Part shown: positions 16,188 to 24,322 of the stretch, one piece after another | How the letters are laid out: each line of letters opens with the position of its first letter | Position numbering within the stretch: position 1 is the stretch's first letter | Assembly (NCBI GenBank): GCA_012032135.1 | Contig: JAAURS010000007.1 | Location: 1-33,238, forward strand | From: Acaryochloridaceae cyanobacterium RU_4_10 | GTDB lineage: Bacteria > Cyanobacteriota > Cyanobacteriia > Thermosynechococcales > Thermosynechococcaceae | Direction: 5' to 3' | DNA: 33,238 bases | The notes under the pieces: generated by a model | The model's input: the letters and a program-made list of their open reading frames with translations, nothing else | Told to the model about the DNA's origin: nothing | Database searches by the model: none | Position numbers and translations under genes: made by a program

Positions 16188-16368
16188 ATTTCTATAGTCC
16201 CAATGAAGGGACACTTCTGGAGCAGCGACGTAGTCCTGTAACTTTATGCATCAAATGACAGCTTGACCATAATTTTTGGGAAAAATTTGGGCATCCTAGA
16301 CTTTAAGGCTCAAGTTTGGAACGCCTGAATTCCTAAATTTCTTTTCCATTTTCCGGCTCCCTGCTTTT

Positions 16369-19300
16369 ATGCAACTCATCCAACGTAAAGTCTTGTTGTA
16401 TCAGGAAGGCACTTCCGGTAAGGTTTACGAGATTGACCTCTATCAAATCGGCGATCGCTATTTGGTCAATTTCCGTCATGGAAGACGGGGAGCATCTCTG
16501 AATGAAGGCACTAAAACCGTCGCTTCGGTGTCTACGTTAGGGCAAGCGCAACGAGTTTTCGATCGGATCCTGAATGAAAAACTGAGTGAAGGCTATCGCG
16601 ATATTACAGATTCAGGGGTGAGTGAGGCTTCACCCGTTGCTGCTCCTGTACCCGTACCCACCACTCCACTGCCTATCATTCCTCCCCTACCTCCCTCGGA
16701 TGATGCGCGAGAGCAGAGGATTTTAGGATATTTACAAGCCGCAGTGAGTGGTGCTGAGCGACCACCCCACAAAAAACAATGGAAACTCGATCGTATCATT
16801 TGGCGGGCTGGAGTGTTGCAGCTATGCTCAGCAGCACCTCTGTTGATGCAGTTAATGCAACAACCCTCGGTCAGTCCACTGCGGCGTTATGGTTTGGCCT
16901 GGGCGTTGGGATGGTGCGGAGATGAGCGTGCAATCCCCCTTTTAGAGCAGATCTACCGCAATGAGACGATGCCAGAACACGTCCGGCGGATTGCCTTAGA
17001 AGCAATCTTTAAGCTGAGTGCGCTGAAGCGAGACGAGCTGCGCTTGGAACTCGTGCAACAATTGCCTGAAGATATCCGCACGGCAATGCAACAAGGGACG
17101 TCAGTGGAAGAAGTGCTGACCGTCGTGGAACGCCATCTGGATGAGGGTGATGGGCCGCAAGCGGTGTCGGTCAGTTACAGCGCTCAGCGCAATAGCCTCA
17201 CGCTCAATTTGGGCGGGGGGAGTCCCGTACAACCCTTTGCATTATTGGATCGGCTCTATCACATTGATAACGACTTGACTCGTCCTGTTGTTTTGGCAAT
17301 TCTCCAAAAAGCGCCCTTTGTTCCCCCTTATTTCCAACGGATTCGGCACATTTTTAAAGTGGCTGAGTATCGTCGGGACGCAGAAGTGTTGGCATTGTTA
17401 ACTTATCGTTTTGACCAAGAATTTGCTGTTCAGATTGGTCGAGACCCCAGAACAGGAAAACTTATCCGTAAAAATGACGGGGTTACGGTTCAGTACAGGC
17501 AATGCAATCCAAAGCTCACAGATACTCAGGTTGCCTACCAGAGTAAAACCCGTAGTTATTTGAGACGCAGAATTTGGCGATCGCTCCGTCATCTTGGAGA
17601 CCTTGCCAGTCCTGATTATGTGAGATTGGCAACCCAGATTCTGCTGCAATACACAGATTCCGATGCAGAACCTGCCAGAGAATCGGTTTCTTATCGTTGG
17701 AACTGGCAAACCTATCAACGTGAAGAAACACGGCGGACGAGTTGGGATCGGTTTGCAAAGTTTCTGACCCTCAATCACATCCTGTACGAAAATAGTCCGC
17801 GTTATGAATTAAAAGCGAGATCCAAGGCTTGGAGATGTAAAAGCGCTTACAAGTCCGGCGATCCAGCGCCCCAAGTGAGAGAAGAAGCCTTTCCCCAGCT
17901 CTGGGAGCAGCAACCTGCTGCCTTATTGAATTTGCTTCTAGAAAGTCAATGCACTCCTGTTCATGAGTTTGCAACTAAAGCCCTGCGAACCTGCACTGGA
18001 TTTTGTCAGAGGATAAGCCTAGAGTCGTTGTTGAAATTGCTTTCTCGTCCCTATGAAGTCACGGCACAATTAGGTTTTGAATTGGCTCAGCAACGGTATC
18101 AGCCTGCAAATCCCAATTTTGAATTGGTACTGGCGATCGCAAACTGTGCCTACAGTCCAGCTCGCGTTCAAGCCCAGCAATGGGTTGCAGACCAACGCGA
18201 CACTTTTTTGCAGCAGGGCACATTGATTGCAGGCTTAGTTGTCAGTCCTTACGCCGATACCCGAACCTTTGCCAGGCAACTCCTCAATACTGCGATCTTG
18301 GATGATGCCACCGCGCGATCGTTGATCGGACGCATTCTTGCTGCCCTGTTAAGCCTAGACGAATACCAAGGGACTTTAGCCAACGATGCTGCGGAGACCT
18401 TGCGGATTGGCTTTGCGCCACAATTGCGATCGCTCCGGTTAGAAATCATTCTGGATCTGTTGCGGCATCCCTTACCAGAACTCCAAACCCTGGGCGCGCA
18501 GATTCTGTTGAACCATGAAACGCCTGTCGTCGAGTTGCCTGCGGGATTAATCGATGCCCTCTTGTCATCGCCCTACGAGTCCGTGCGCGCGATCGGGGTG
18601 CGACTGTTTGGACAATTACCCGACGAGCAGTTACTCCAAAAATCACAACTCTTGATTACGCTGGTTACCCATGAGATTTCCGATCTGCGGGAAGCCATTC
18701 GACCTGGGATTCGTCGGTTGGCAACCCATCATCCTGAGTTTGCCCAGCAGCTTGTAACCCATCTGCTGTCTATCTTGCGATCGCGGAGCCTCATGAAGGT
18801 GTTCATAGTTTTATTGCCCAAGTCCTGAATCAGGATATTCCTGGATGGATGCACCAAGCTACCCAGGAAGCTACCTGGGATCTATTGCGAGTTCCGTCAA
18901 GCGCAGCGCAGGAAGTAGCAGGTCGCGTCATTGAGACCCGTGCGGCGGAATGGGCGCAGAGTCTGGAAACGAGTGCGATCGCCCTCCTGACTCATCATGA
19001 AGTCATGGCCGTGCGCCAGTCTGGGTATCAGATGCTGCGCCAGAGTTTGCCACGTCTGAGGCAGTCGGCGATGGAGTTGGTCAATAGCGTGATGGTTTTT
19101 GATTCGCGCTGGGCCGATGCCAAGCAGTTTGGGTTTGAACTCTTTGGCCAACTCCTTCAGCCAGAGGATTTTACCCCTGCGGTGGTGGTTAGCATTTGTG
19201 ACTGTGTCGATCCTGCGGTGCGTAAATTTGGGCGAGACTTATTGACTCAATGTTTCCAAAGCTGCGACGGTCAAGAGTATTTGGTGAAGTTCAGCGAGCA

Positions 19301-19640
19301 TCCCGCCAGCGATATGCAGATTTTTGCGAGTCACTATCTAGAACGTTACGCAGGCGGTCATCCCGATCGCTTACAGGAGCTTCAGCCTTATTTTGCAAGA
19401 GTTTTGGCGCAGGTCAATCGGGGACGGGTGGCAAAACAGCGCATTTTTGCGTTTCTGGACGCGGAAGCCACTCAGAGTGAAGCTGCCGCAAACATTGTGA
19501 CCGATATTCTCACTCGCCAATCAGTAGCAGTGGCGATCGGGGACAAATCCAGGGCGATCGCAACACTCCTCAAGATTCACCAAATGTTCCCCCATTTAGA
19601 CGTGCCGATTCAAGTTACACCCATCGCAGTTCGCACCTAG
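16369..19640 (+). CDS. WGR-domain + HEAT/ARM-repeat protein of the retron-like module (frameshifted as assembled)
   Basis: The joined product has about 1090 residues. Residues 1-76 form a WGR-like domain (YLVNFRHGRRGA near 31-42, then a helix ending NEKLSEGY), a fold that binds nucleic acid or mediates assembly. A Pro-rich linker (about 88-110) follows, then a very long all-helical part made of HEAT/ARM-type repeats (e.g. LRRYGLAWALGWCGDERAIP, VRRIALEAIFKLSAL). The first frame stops at 18826-18828. The other frame continues EPHEGVHSFIAQVLNQDIPG to the stop at 19640. Restoring one G before the GCGATCGC at 18777-18784 joins them. The gene opens a co-directional run leading to the reverse transcriptase, and the next gene begins 21 bases on. 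It fits the 'ARM' component I recall for type XIII retrons. The effector mechanism is unknown. Confidence 0.75.
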
Positions 19641-19661
19641 TCATTCACTGCCAATACCCTC

Positions 19662-21311
19662 ATGGAATTCAATTACGCTTATAACGGCAACTCCAATATT
19701 TCAGGAACGGGCGATCGCACCCAGATGTCCTTTGCGCCAGACTTGACGCGAGAACCCACATTCTTTCGGGGCGAACTGCGCCAAAATATCGCCTTTCGCG
19801 AAGCCATGAGTGCCTTGCATGATGTGGTGGTGTCCGACATGAGATTTAAGCCTAAAGATAAGACCGCCTATAAAGAATGGGCCGCCCAACGCAATCAGAT
19901 TGATTGGGATCTGGTCAACGCCCAACGGCGAGACGTGGCCGATCGCATGCGCGAGTTGCAAGCCGAGCTAACGGGTCTCCATCAGCGCCGGAACGACCGC
20001 ATGTCAACCTACTACAAGGCCGTGCGCCAGTATTTCGACTATCTCTACCAGCGCGATAAAGATGCCTGGTTTGTCCTAGATCCGGTGATTACCATTCACC
20101 CCGATGAAGTGTTTTTTGAATGTTTCAGCCAGGATGAATCCAGCTATGGTCGCTTGGGTGTCAGCTACGAGGTGTTTCAAAACATCAACGAATTTGCCTG
20201 TGGCACTACCAACATTGATTATTCCTCCGCCCTCTACGACGAATTCCAAAAAATCCGCACCTACAAAACCACACAGTTTGAAGTAGATCCCTCTGGCTTT
20301 GAAGTCCAAACAAGTCAGTCGGCCAGCTACAAGGAAGTCAAGATTGACCTACCCGATAGCTGGGTGCGGGGTTTTCTCCAAGTGAGTTCGGCCATGTCAC
20401 TCCCTGCCATTCACTTCGACCTCCACCCGATGGATGTCTACAACCTGTGTTTTGTCCTGCGCCGTCGCAAGGAAAAGAAAGGCCCCCGCAGCCTTCGCTA
20501 TTGCCTTACTCCCGGCGAACCCATCCGCGTCATTTTTGACCCGTGGGGGCTGGAGATTGTCTGCGATCGCTCGTTCTACACGGGCAACAAACCCGAAGAA
20601 GTGCGCGTCTGGGGTCGGCGGCGGCTCCTGATTCTGGAGCGCCTGATTCCAGTTGCCCGTAAGTTTACAGTGCATTTGCTGGGGACTGGATTGCCTTCTT
20701 TTTATGTCGCTGACCTCAACGATTTGACATTTACTTTGGGGCTTTCGGGGTGGACGGCTAACGATTGGGCAAAAGCTGGCAATTTCGATCTCCTCGCACC
20801 GCGCATGACGGTGGACGATTGGACGAAACAGCAGGTCTTCAATGCATTGAAAGAAACCTGGGTAGAATCTCCCGATGCGTTGGCACAGCGGCTGAAGCTA
20901 GATCGAGGTGTTGTTTTAGGCGCGTTGAGCGCTTATACCCAAGCGGGACGGGCGATTTATGACTTGAACAAGCAGGTTTATCGAGTCCGAGAGCTATCCC
21001 GAGATCCTTTGCCGATGGCACAATTACGCTTTGCCAACGATCGGGAGGAGAAAGCGACTCGGTTTTTAGACCAAAACAAAGTACAAATTTCGTCTTCCGT
21101 GATGGATTTAGACAATACGCTCAGGCTAAAGGGCACGCTGCAAGGCAGTACTAAAACTTACGAACCTACTGTCGCAATCGATCGCGATGAGCGCATTGTC
21201 CACGCAGAATGTACTTGCAACTGGCACCAACAGAACAAACTATTTAAGGGACCTTGCGAACATATCCTGGCACTGCGGATGTGTCATGCGCGATCGCTGG
21301 TGCAGGTGTAA
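19662..21311 (+). CDS. Winged-helix + SWIM zinc-finger protein (WHSWIM-like retron component)
   Basis: The protein has 549 residues. A central part is followed by a winged-helix-like segment around residues 380-450 (ALAQRLKLDRGVVLGALSAY, then AGRAIYDLNKQVYRVREL). The C-terminal SWIM zinc finger has C517-x-C519 and C532-x-H534 in HAECTCNWHQQNKLFKGPCE. SWIM fingers bind DNA or protein. A helical stretch at 85-110 (RRDVADRMRELQAELTGLHQ) may be a coiled coil. The order winged helix then SWIM matches the name WHSWIM given to a protein of type XIII retrons, as I recall it. It begins 21 bases after the WGR-HEAT gene, so the two form one operon. It should act together with the HEAT protein and the RT; its biochemical activity is not evident. 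Confidence 0.78.
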   Translation: MEFNYAYNGNSNISGTGDRTQMSFAPDLTREPTFFRGELRQNIAFREAMSALHDVVVSDMRFKPKDKTAYKEWAAQRNQIDWDLVNAQRRDVADRMRELQAELTGLHQRRNDRMSTYYKAVRQYFDYLYQRDKDAWFVLDPVITIHPDEVFFECFSQDESSYGRLGVSYEVFQNINEFACGTTNIDYSSALYDEFQKIRTYKTTQFEVDPSGFEVQTSQSASYKEVKIDLPDSWVRGFLQVSSAMSLPAIHFDLHPMDVYNLCFVLRRRKEKKGPRSLRYCLTPGEPIRVIFDPWGLEIVCDRSFYTGNKPEEVRVWGRRRLLILERLIPVARKFTVHLLGTGLPSFYVADLNDLTFTLGLSGWTANDWAKAGNFDLLAPRMTVDDWTKQQVFNALKETWVESPDALAQRLKLDRGVVLGALSAYTQAGRAIYDLNKQVYRVRELSRDPLPMAQLRFANDREEKATRFLDQNKVQISSSVMDLDNTLRLKGTLQGSTKTYEPTVAIDRDERIVHAECTCNWHQQNKLFKGPCEHILALRMCHARSLVQV

Positions 21312-21400
21312 TACCAATCCGTTGACAAGCGAATCGACCCATTCCAATCTGACAATCCCACCACCGCGAATGCAACGATCGAGCCTCATCGGGTTGGTAT
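21311..21400. repeat. Short element bounded by inverted repeats
   Basis: ATACCAATCC (21311-21320) and GGGTTGGTAT (21391-21400) are inverted copies with one mismatch. They bound 90 bases right after the SWIM gene's last codon, inside an otherwise tight operon. It could be a non-autonomous repeat insertion or a large hairpin that dampens read-through. No flanking target duplication is evident. Confidence 0.4.
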
Positions 21401-21464
21401 CCAGTAAGCTATAGGTGTGAATCCTTTTTGATATTCAGATTGAAATCTGCAAGGCACAACCACG

Positions 21465-22082
21465 ATGGTTGCAATTGGCATTACCAGAGCCATTACCAAT
21501 CTCAATGAAGCGCACACTAAACTTGGTGTTTCGCCCAGCCAAGATACTCACTTTTTTACAGAATGGCAAGGCACCCTCCCTTCGCTGACCGATGCTGAAA
21601 AAGCAAGGCTCGATCGCCTTAAACAGCGCTATTTTTACTATGCCGACAGTGGAGCTATCACCGAAGGCACCGTTAACTTGATTTTGCTATCTCCACTCCT
21701 CGAAACCCTTGGCTTCATCGATCCACCCTGCCAAGTTCGAGGTGAAAAATACATCCGCTTTGAAATTGAGGATGGAGATACTCTCCTAGAGGGACTCATT
21801 GATGCCCTCGTCATTAAAGAACGTCTATGGCTGATTGTAATTGAAAGCAAACGTTACGGCTTTAGCGTCCGACAGGCGATCGCCCAAACTCTAGCCTACA
21901 TGGTGGGTGCTTCCAGTTCTCAGGTTTTTGCGCTCATTACAACAGGTGAAGACTATCTGTTCGTTAAACTAGACCGATTCTCTTCACAGTATGCATTGTC
22001 CGACAAATTCACACTCAGCACCGCCAATGGCAACGAACTTTATCAAGTGGCTCAAATTCTGAAGTATTTGGTGATGGTGTAG
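21465..22082 (+). CDS. PD-(D/E)xK nuclease-like protein (type I R-subunit N-terminal-like)
   Basis: The protein has 205 residues. The core is LLEGLIDALVIKERLWLIVI followed by ESKRYGFSVRQAIAQTLAYM. D113 and E127-S-K129 form a D...ExK site, and Q137/Q141 are in the following helix, as in HsdR N-terminal-type nucleases. The region before it (GTVNLILLSPLLETLGFIDP, then GEKYIRFEIEDG) has the usual helix and strand preceding the catalytic D. It stands alone, without helicase or methylase genes. It lies in the same direction between the SWIM and vWA genes of the retron-like module and is a candidate DNA-cutting part of it. It could also be one of the many solitary nucleases of this type in cyanobacteria. 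Confidence 0.7.
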   Translation: MVAIGITRAITNLNEAHTKLGVSPSQDTHFFTEWQGTLPSLTDAEKARLDRLKQRYFYYADSGAITEGTVNLILLSPLLETLGFIDPPCQVRGEKYIRFEIEDGDTLLEGLIDALVIKERLWLIVIESKRYGFSVRQAIAQTLAYMVGASSSQVFALITTGEDYLFVKLDRFSSQYALSDKFTLSTANGNELYQVAQILKYLVMV

Positions 22083-22168
22083 AGCAACCCTGCGACCCAC
22101 CGTAAAACCGAAAACTAGTCCAGAAAAGTGGGAATCCTAAACCACAATCATTTTCTTCCAGAAAACTC

Positions 22169-24010
22169 ATGCAAGTTAGTTATTCCCTCAGTTCTCCAGT
22201 CATTCCGGTCTCAAGCCCATCCACCGTAGACTTATTGATCGGGTTCACATCCGAAGCCGCAGGTGCAACCCCCTCCCGCCGTCCACTCAACCTTAGCCTC
22301 GTCATCGATCGCTCCGGTTCGATGGCAGGCGCACCCCTCCAATATGCTATTGAAGCCGCCCAACGCCTAGTCGAACAACTCACCCCGGAAGACTATCTCT
22401 CCGTCGTCATCTACGACGATCGTGCTGAAACCATCCTGCCCCACGGCCCCGTCCAAGATAAACCCCAAATTCAAGCCCTCCTCCGCACCATTAGAGCAGG
22501 TGGCTGTACCAACCTCAGTGGCGGCTGGCTCATGGGCTGCGACCACGTTCAGTCTCAGCTCAGTGGCGATCGCCTCAATCGCGTTCTATTGTTGACCGAC
22601 GGCCAAGCCAACGTCGGCGTCACCGACTCTCCCATCCTGACCAATACGGCCAGAGATAAAGCCACCCAAGGCATCATCACCACAACCCTTGGATTTGGGA
22701 GCTACTTCAACGAAGATTTGCTGATCGGCATGGCCAGTGCCGCAGGTGGAAACTTTTACTTTATCCAATCTCCCGATGATGCCTCCGACGTGTTTCGGAT
22801 TGAATTGGAAAGTTTGATGTCCGTCGCGGCCCAAAACCTCAGCATTACTTTGCAACCTGCGGCTGGCGTGACCATCGCTCAAGTGCTCAACAGCTATCGC
22901 ACTCAAACCCATGGCAGCGCGCTGCAAGTGAACCTTGGCGATGTTTATACCTCTGAAGCCAAACAAATGGCAGTGGAATTAGCAATCGCCCCCCAAACCA
23001 CCCTCGGCGATCTTCCCCTTCTGAGCGCAACCTACAGCTACCAAGCCATCGTCAACGAAAGCATTCAATCCTTTAGCAATGACCTTGCGATGCAAATCAC
23101 CGTAGGTTCAGCGGAGGCAGCAGTCCAAGCCAAACCCCAGCAGACCGTCATCGAACAAATCAGCAAATTTCGGATTGCCAAAGTCAAAGACGAAGCGATC
23201 GCTCTAGCTGACCAAGGCGATTTCAAGACGGCCTCTGCAAAACTCCGCAGTACCCTTGAAACCTTGCAAAATCAGTCCCTTCAAGAATCCTTTGAAGTGG
23301 CAGAGGAAATGGCCCAACTGGACCACTACGCCCAAAAATTGGAAAGCCGCCAGTTCAATGCCTCCATCCGCAAAGAGATGCGCGACCAAGCCCACCAGGC
23401 CCAAACCCGCGATCGCCAAGAACTCAAGCTCAGAGGTATCACCGCAGGCTCGGCGGACAGTCTAGAACAGGTTTCCAACGCCGATGGTGGGGTTTTGGTT
23501 CAATGTATTAGAGAAGGCGGCAAACTCAGAATCCGCGTGGTGTCTGAGGGATTTGAGGGCGATCGTAATGTCCAGTTCCCGCGCAGCATCCGCCAAGAAG
23601 GCGTCACCTACGTCGTAGAAAATCTCCAACTCTCCGCCGATGAGAGTTTTTATCGTGCCTCTGGGAAGATTTGTCGTTTGGTTCGCCCAGGGGAAGAACA
23701 TCTTTTCTCATCGAGCGGATCGACGCGTCAACCCGCTGCAAAACGCCAGAAGGCGGACGCCATTTCTTTGGCAGATTTGGAGACCACGGATACTGTAGGG
23801 GAGGGCGTACTGCTGCAATGCCTGAAAGATGGCAAAAAGCTCCGAATTCGGGTCGTTTCAGATGGTTATAGTCCCGTTTATAACATCCGTTTTCCCCGTA
23901 GTATCCGAGAAGAAGGGGCATTGTATGTTGTGGATGAAGTGGAAGAAGTCGCGAGCGGTGGTTCCTATATTGCCTATGGTAAGATTCGTCGCTTTGTCCA
24001 AACAATCTGA
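22169..24010 (+). CDS. von Willebrand factor A domain protein with duplicated C-terminal domain
   Basis: The protein has 613 residues. The vWA domain (about 38-215) has a complete MIDAS metal site: D47-R-S49-G-S51, T114 in GGCTNLSGG, and D144 in LLLTDGQANVG. A beta-rich part and a helical stretch rich in Glu/Gln (about 325-420) follow. The C terminus carries two copies of a domain of about 68 residues, at 439-506 and 544-610. Each reads GVL(V/L)QC...G.KLRIRVVS.G and then PRSIR.EG..YVV, separated by a disordered linker. There is no signal peptide, so it is cytoplasmic. vWA proteins usually work with AAA+ or repeat partners to assemble complexes. Here the neighbours are WGR-HEAT, SWIM and a retron RT, suggesting a part of that system. 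Confidence 0.8.
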   Translation: MQVSYSLSSPVIPVSSPSTVDLLIGFTSEAAGATPSRRPLNLSLVIDRSGSMAGAPLQYAIEAAQRLVEQLTPEDYLSVVIYDDRAETILPHGPVQDKPQIQALLRTIRAGGCTNLSGGWLMGCDHVQSQLSGDRLNRVLLLTDGQANVGVTDSPILTNTARDKATQGIITTTLGFGSYFNEDLLIGMASAAGGNFYFIQSPDDASDVFRIELESLMSVAAQNLSITLQPAAGVTIAQVLNSYRTQTHGSALQVNLGDVYTSEAKQMAVELAIAPQTTLGDLPLLSATYSYQAIVNESIQSFSNDLAMQITVGSAEAAVQAKPQQTVIEQISKFRIAKVKDEAIALADQGDFKTASAKLRSTLETLQNQSLQESFEVAEEMAQLDHYAQKLESRQFNASIRKEMRDQAHQAQTRDRQELKLRGITAGSADSLEQVSNADGGVLVQCIREGGKLRIRVVSEGFEGDRNVQFPRSIRQEGVTYVVENLQLSADESFYRASGKICRLVRPGEEHLFSSSGSTRQPAAKRQKADAISLADLETTDTVGEGVLLQCLKDGKKLRIRVVSDGYSPVYNIRFPRSIREEGALYVVDEVEEVASGGSYIAYGKIRRFVQTI

Positions 24011-24063
24011 ACGTTTACTCAAAAGACTGTTTTTTTGGGTGCGATTTTGGGCAAAATATAGAG

Positions 24064-24290
24064 AAAGCCATTGTGAGGTCTAACCCCTTGCAATCCGAGT
24101 GATGGATCGTCACTCTTGTCCTTAGCCGAACCACGCATCACTGGCTTGTTCTTAACTGTGCGGGACTGTGGTACCTATGGGAATCACGGTGTAGCTTCCA
24201 AGAAGCTGATGTACCCATAGGTACCACGTCCCGCTTGCGTTGAACAATCCAGTCCTTAGAGGTCTACGAAGAGGCACCTGCAATGGTTTT
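24064..24290 (+). ncRNA. Retron-type msr-msd non-coding RNA (predicted)
   Basis: This gap directly upstream of the RT has the organisation of a retron RNA. The ends pair as a1/a2: AAAGCCATTG (24064-24073) with CAATGGTTTT (24281-24290), 10 pairs with one G-T wobble, then AGGT (24076-24079) with ACCT (24276-24279). The first half has msr-like stem-loops, such as GAGTGA/TCACTC (24097-24115) and AGCC/GGCT (24124-24145). The second half is a long msd-like hairpin. GCGGGAC (24160-24166) plus TGGTACCTATGGG (24169-24181) pair with CCCATAGGTACCA (24214-24226) plus GTCCCGC (24228-24234), 20 pairs with one small internal loop. The 32-base loop contains AGCTTC-CAA-GAAGCT (24193-24207). The priming guanosine and exact template ends cannot be fixed by eye. 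Confidence 0.78.
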
Positions 24291-24297
24291 AATTAAC

Positions 24298-24322
24298 TAG
24301 AGACGCTCTATGGGCGTCTCTA
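24298..24322 (+). promoter_or_regulatory. Perfect hairpin enclosing the RT start codon
   Basis: TAGAGACGC (24298-24306) and GCGTCTCTA (24314-24322) form a perfect 9-bp stem with loop TCTATGG. The first ATG of the RT frame (24310-24312) is in the loop, and a T-rich stretch (TTTCTATT) follows. It could sequester the start, act as a weak terminator separating ncRNA from RT mRNA, or mean that translation really begins at ATG 24349. GAGACG/CGTCTC hairpins are, as I recall, frequent terminator-like repeats in cyanobacteria. Confidence 0.6.

Noticed and set aside
20397-20675. Antisense open frames within the SWIM gene (and similar ones inside ggt, crtD, gatB and the vWA gene)
   Set aside because: They are shadows of strong coding on the other strand, with no recognisable domain or ribosome-binding site.
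24064-24290. Reading the inverted repeats before the RT as a transposon end or a plain terminator
   Set aside because: There is no target duplication or transposase, and the nested end pairing plus long hairpin fit a retron RNA better.
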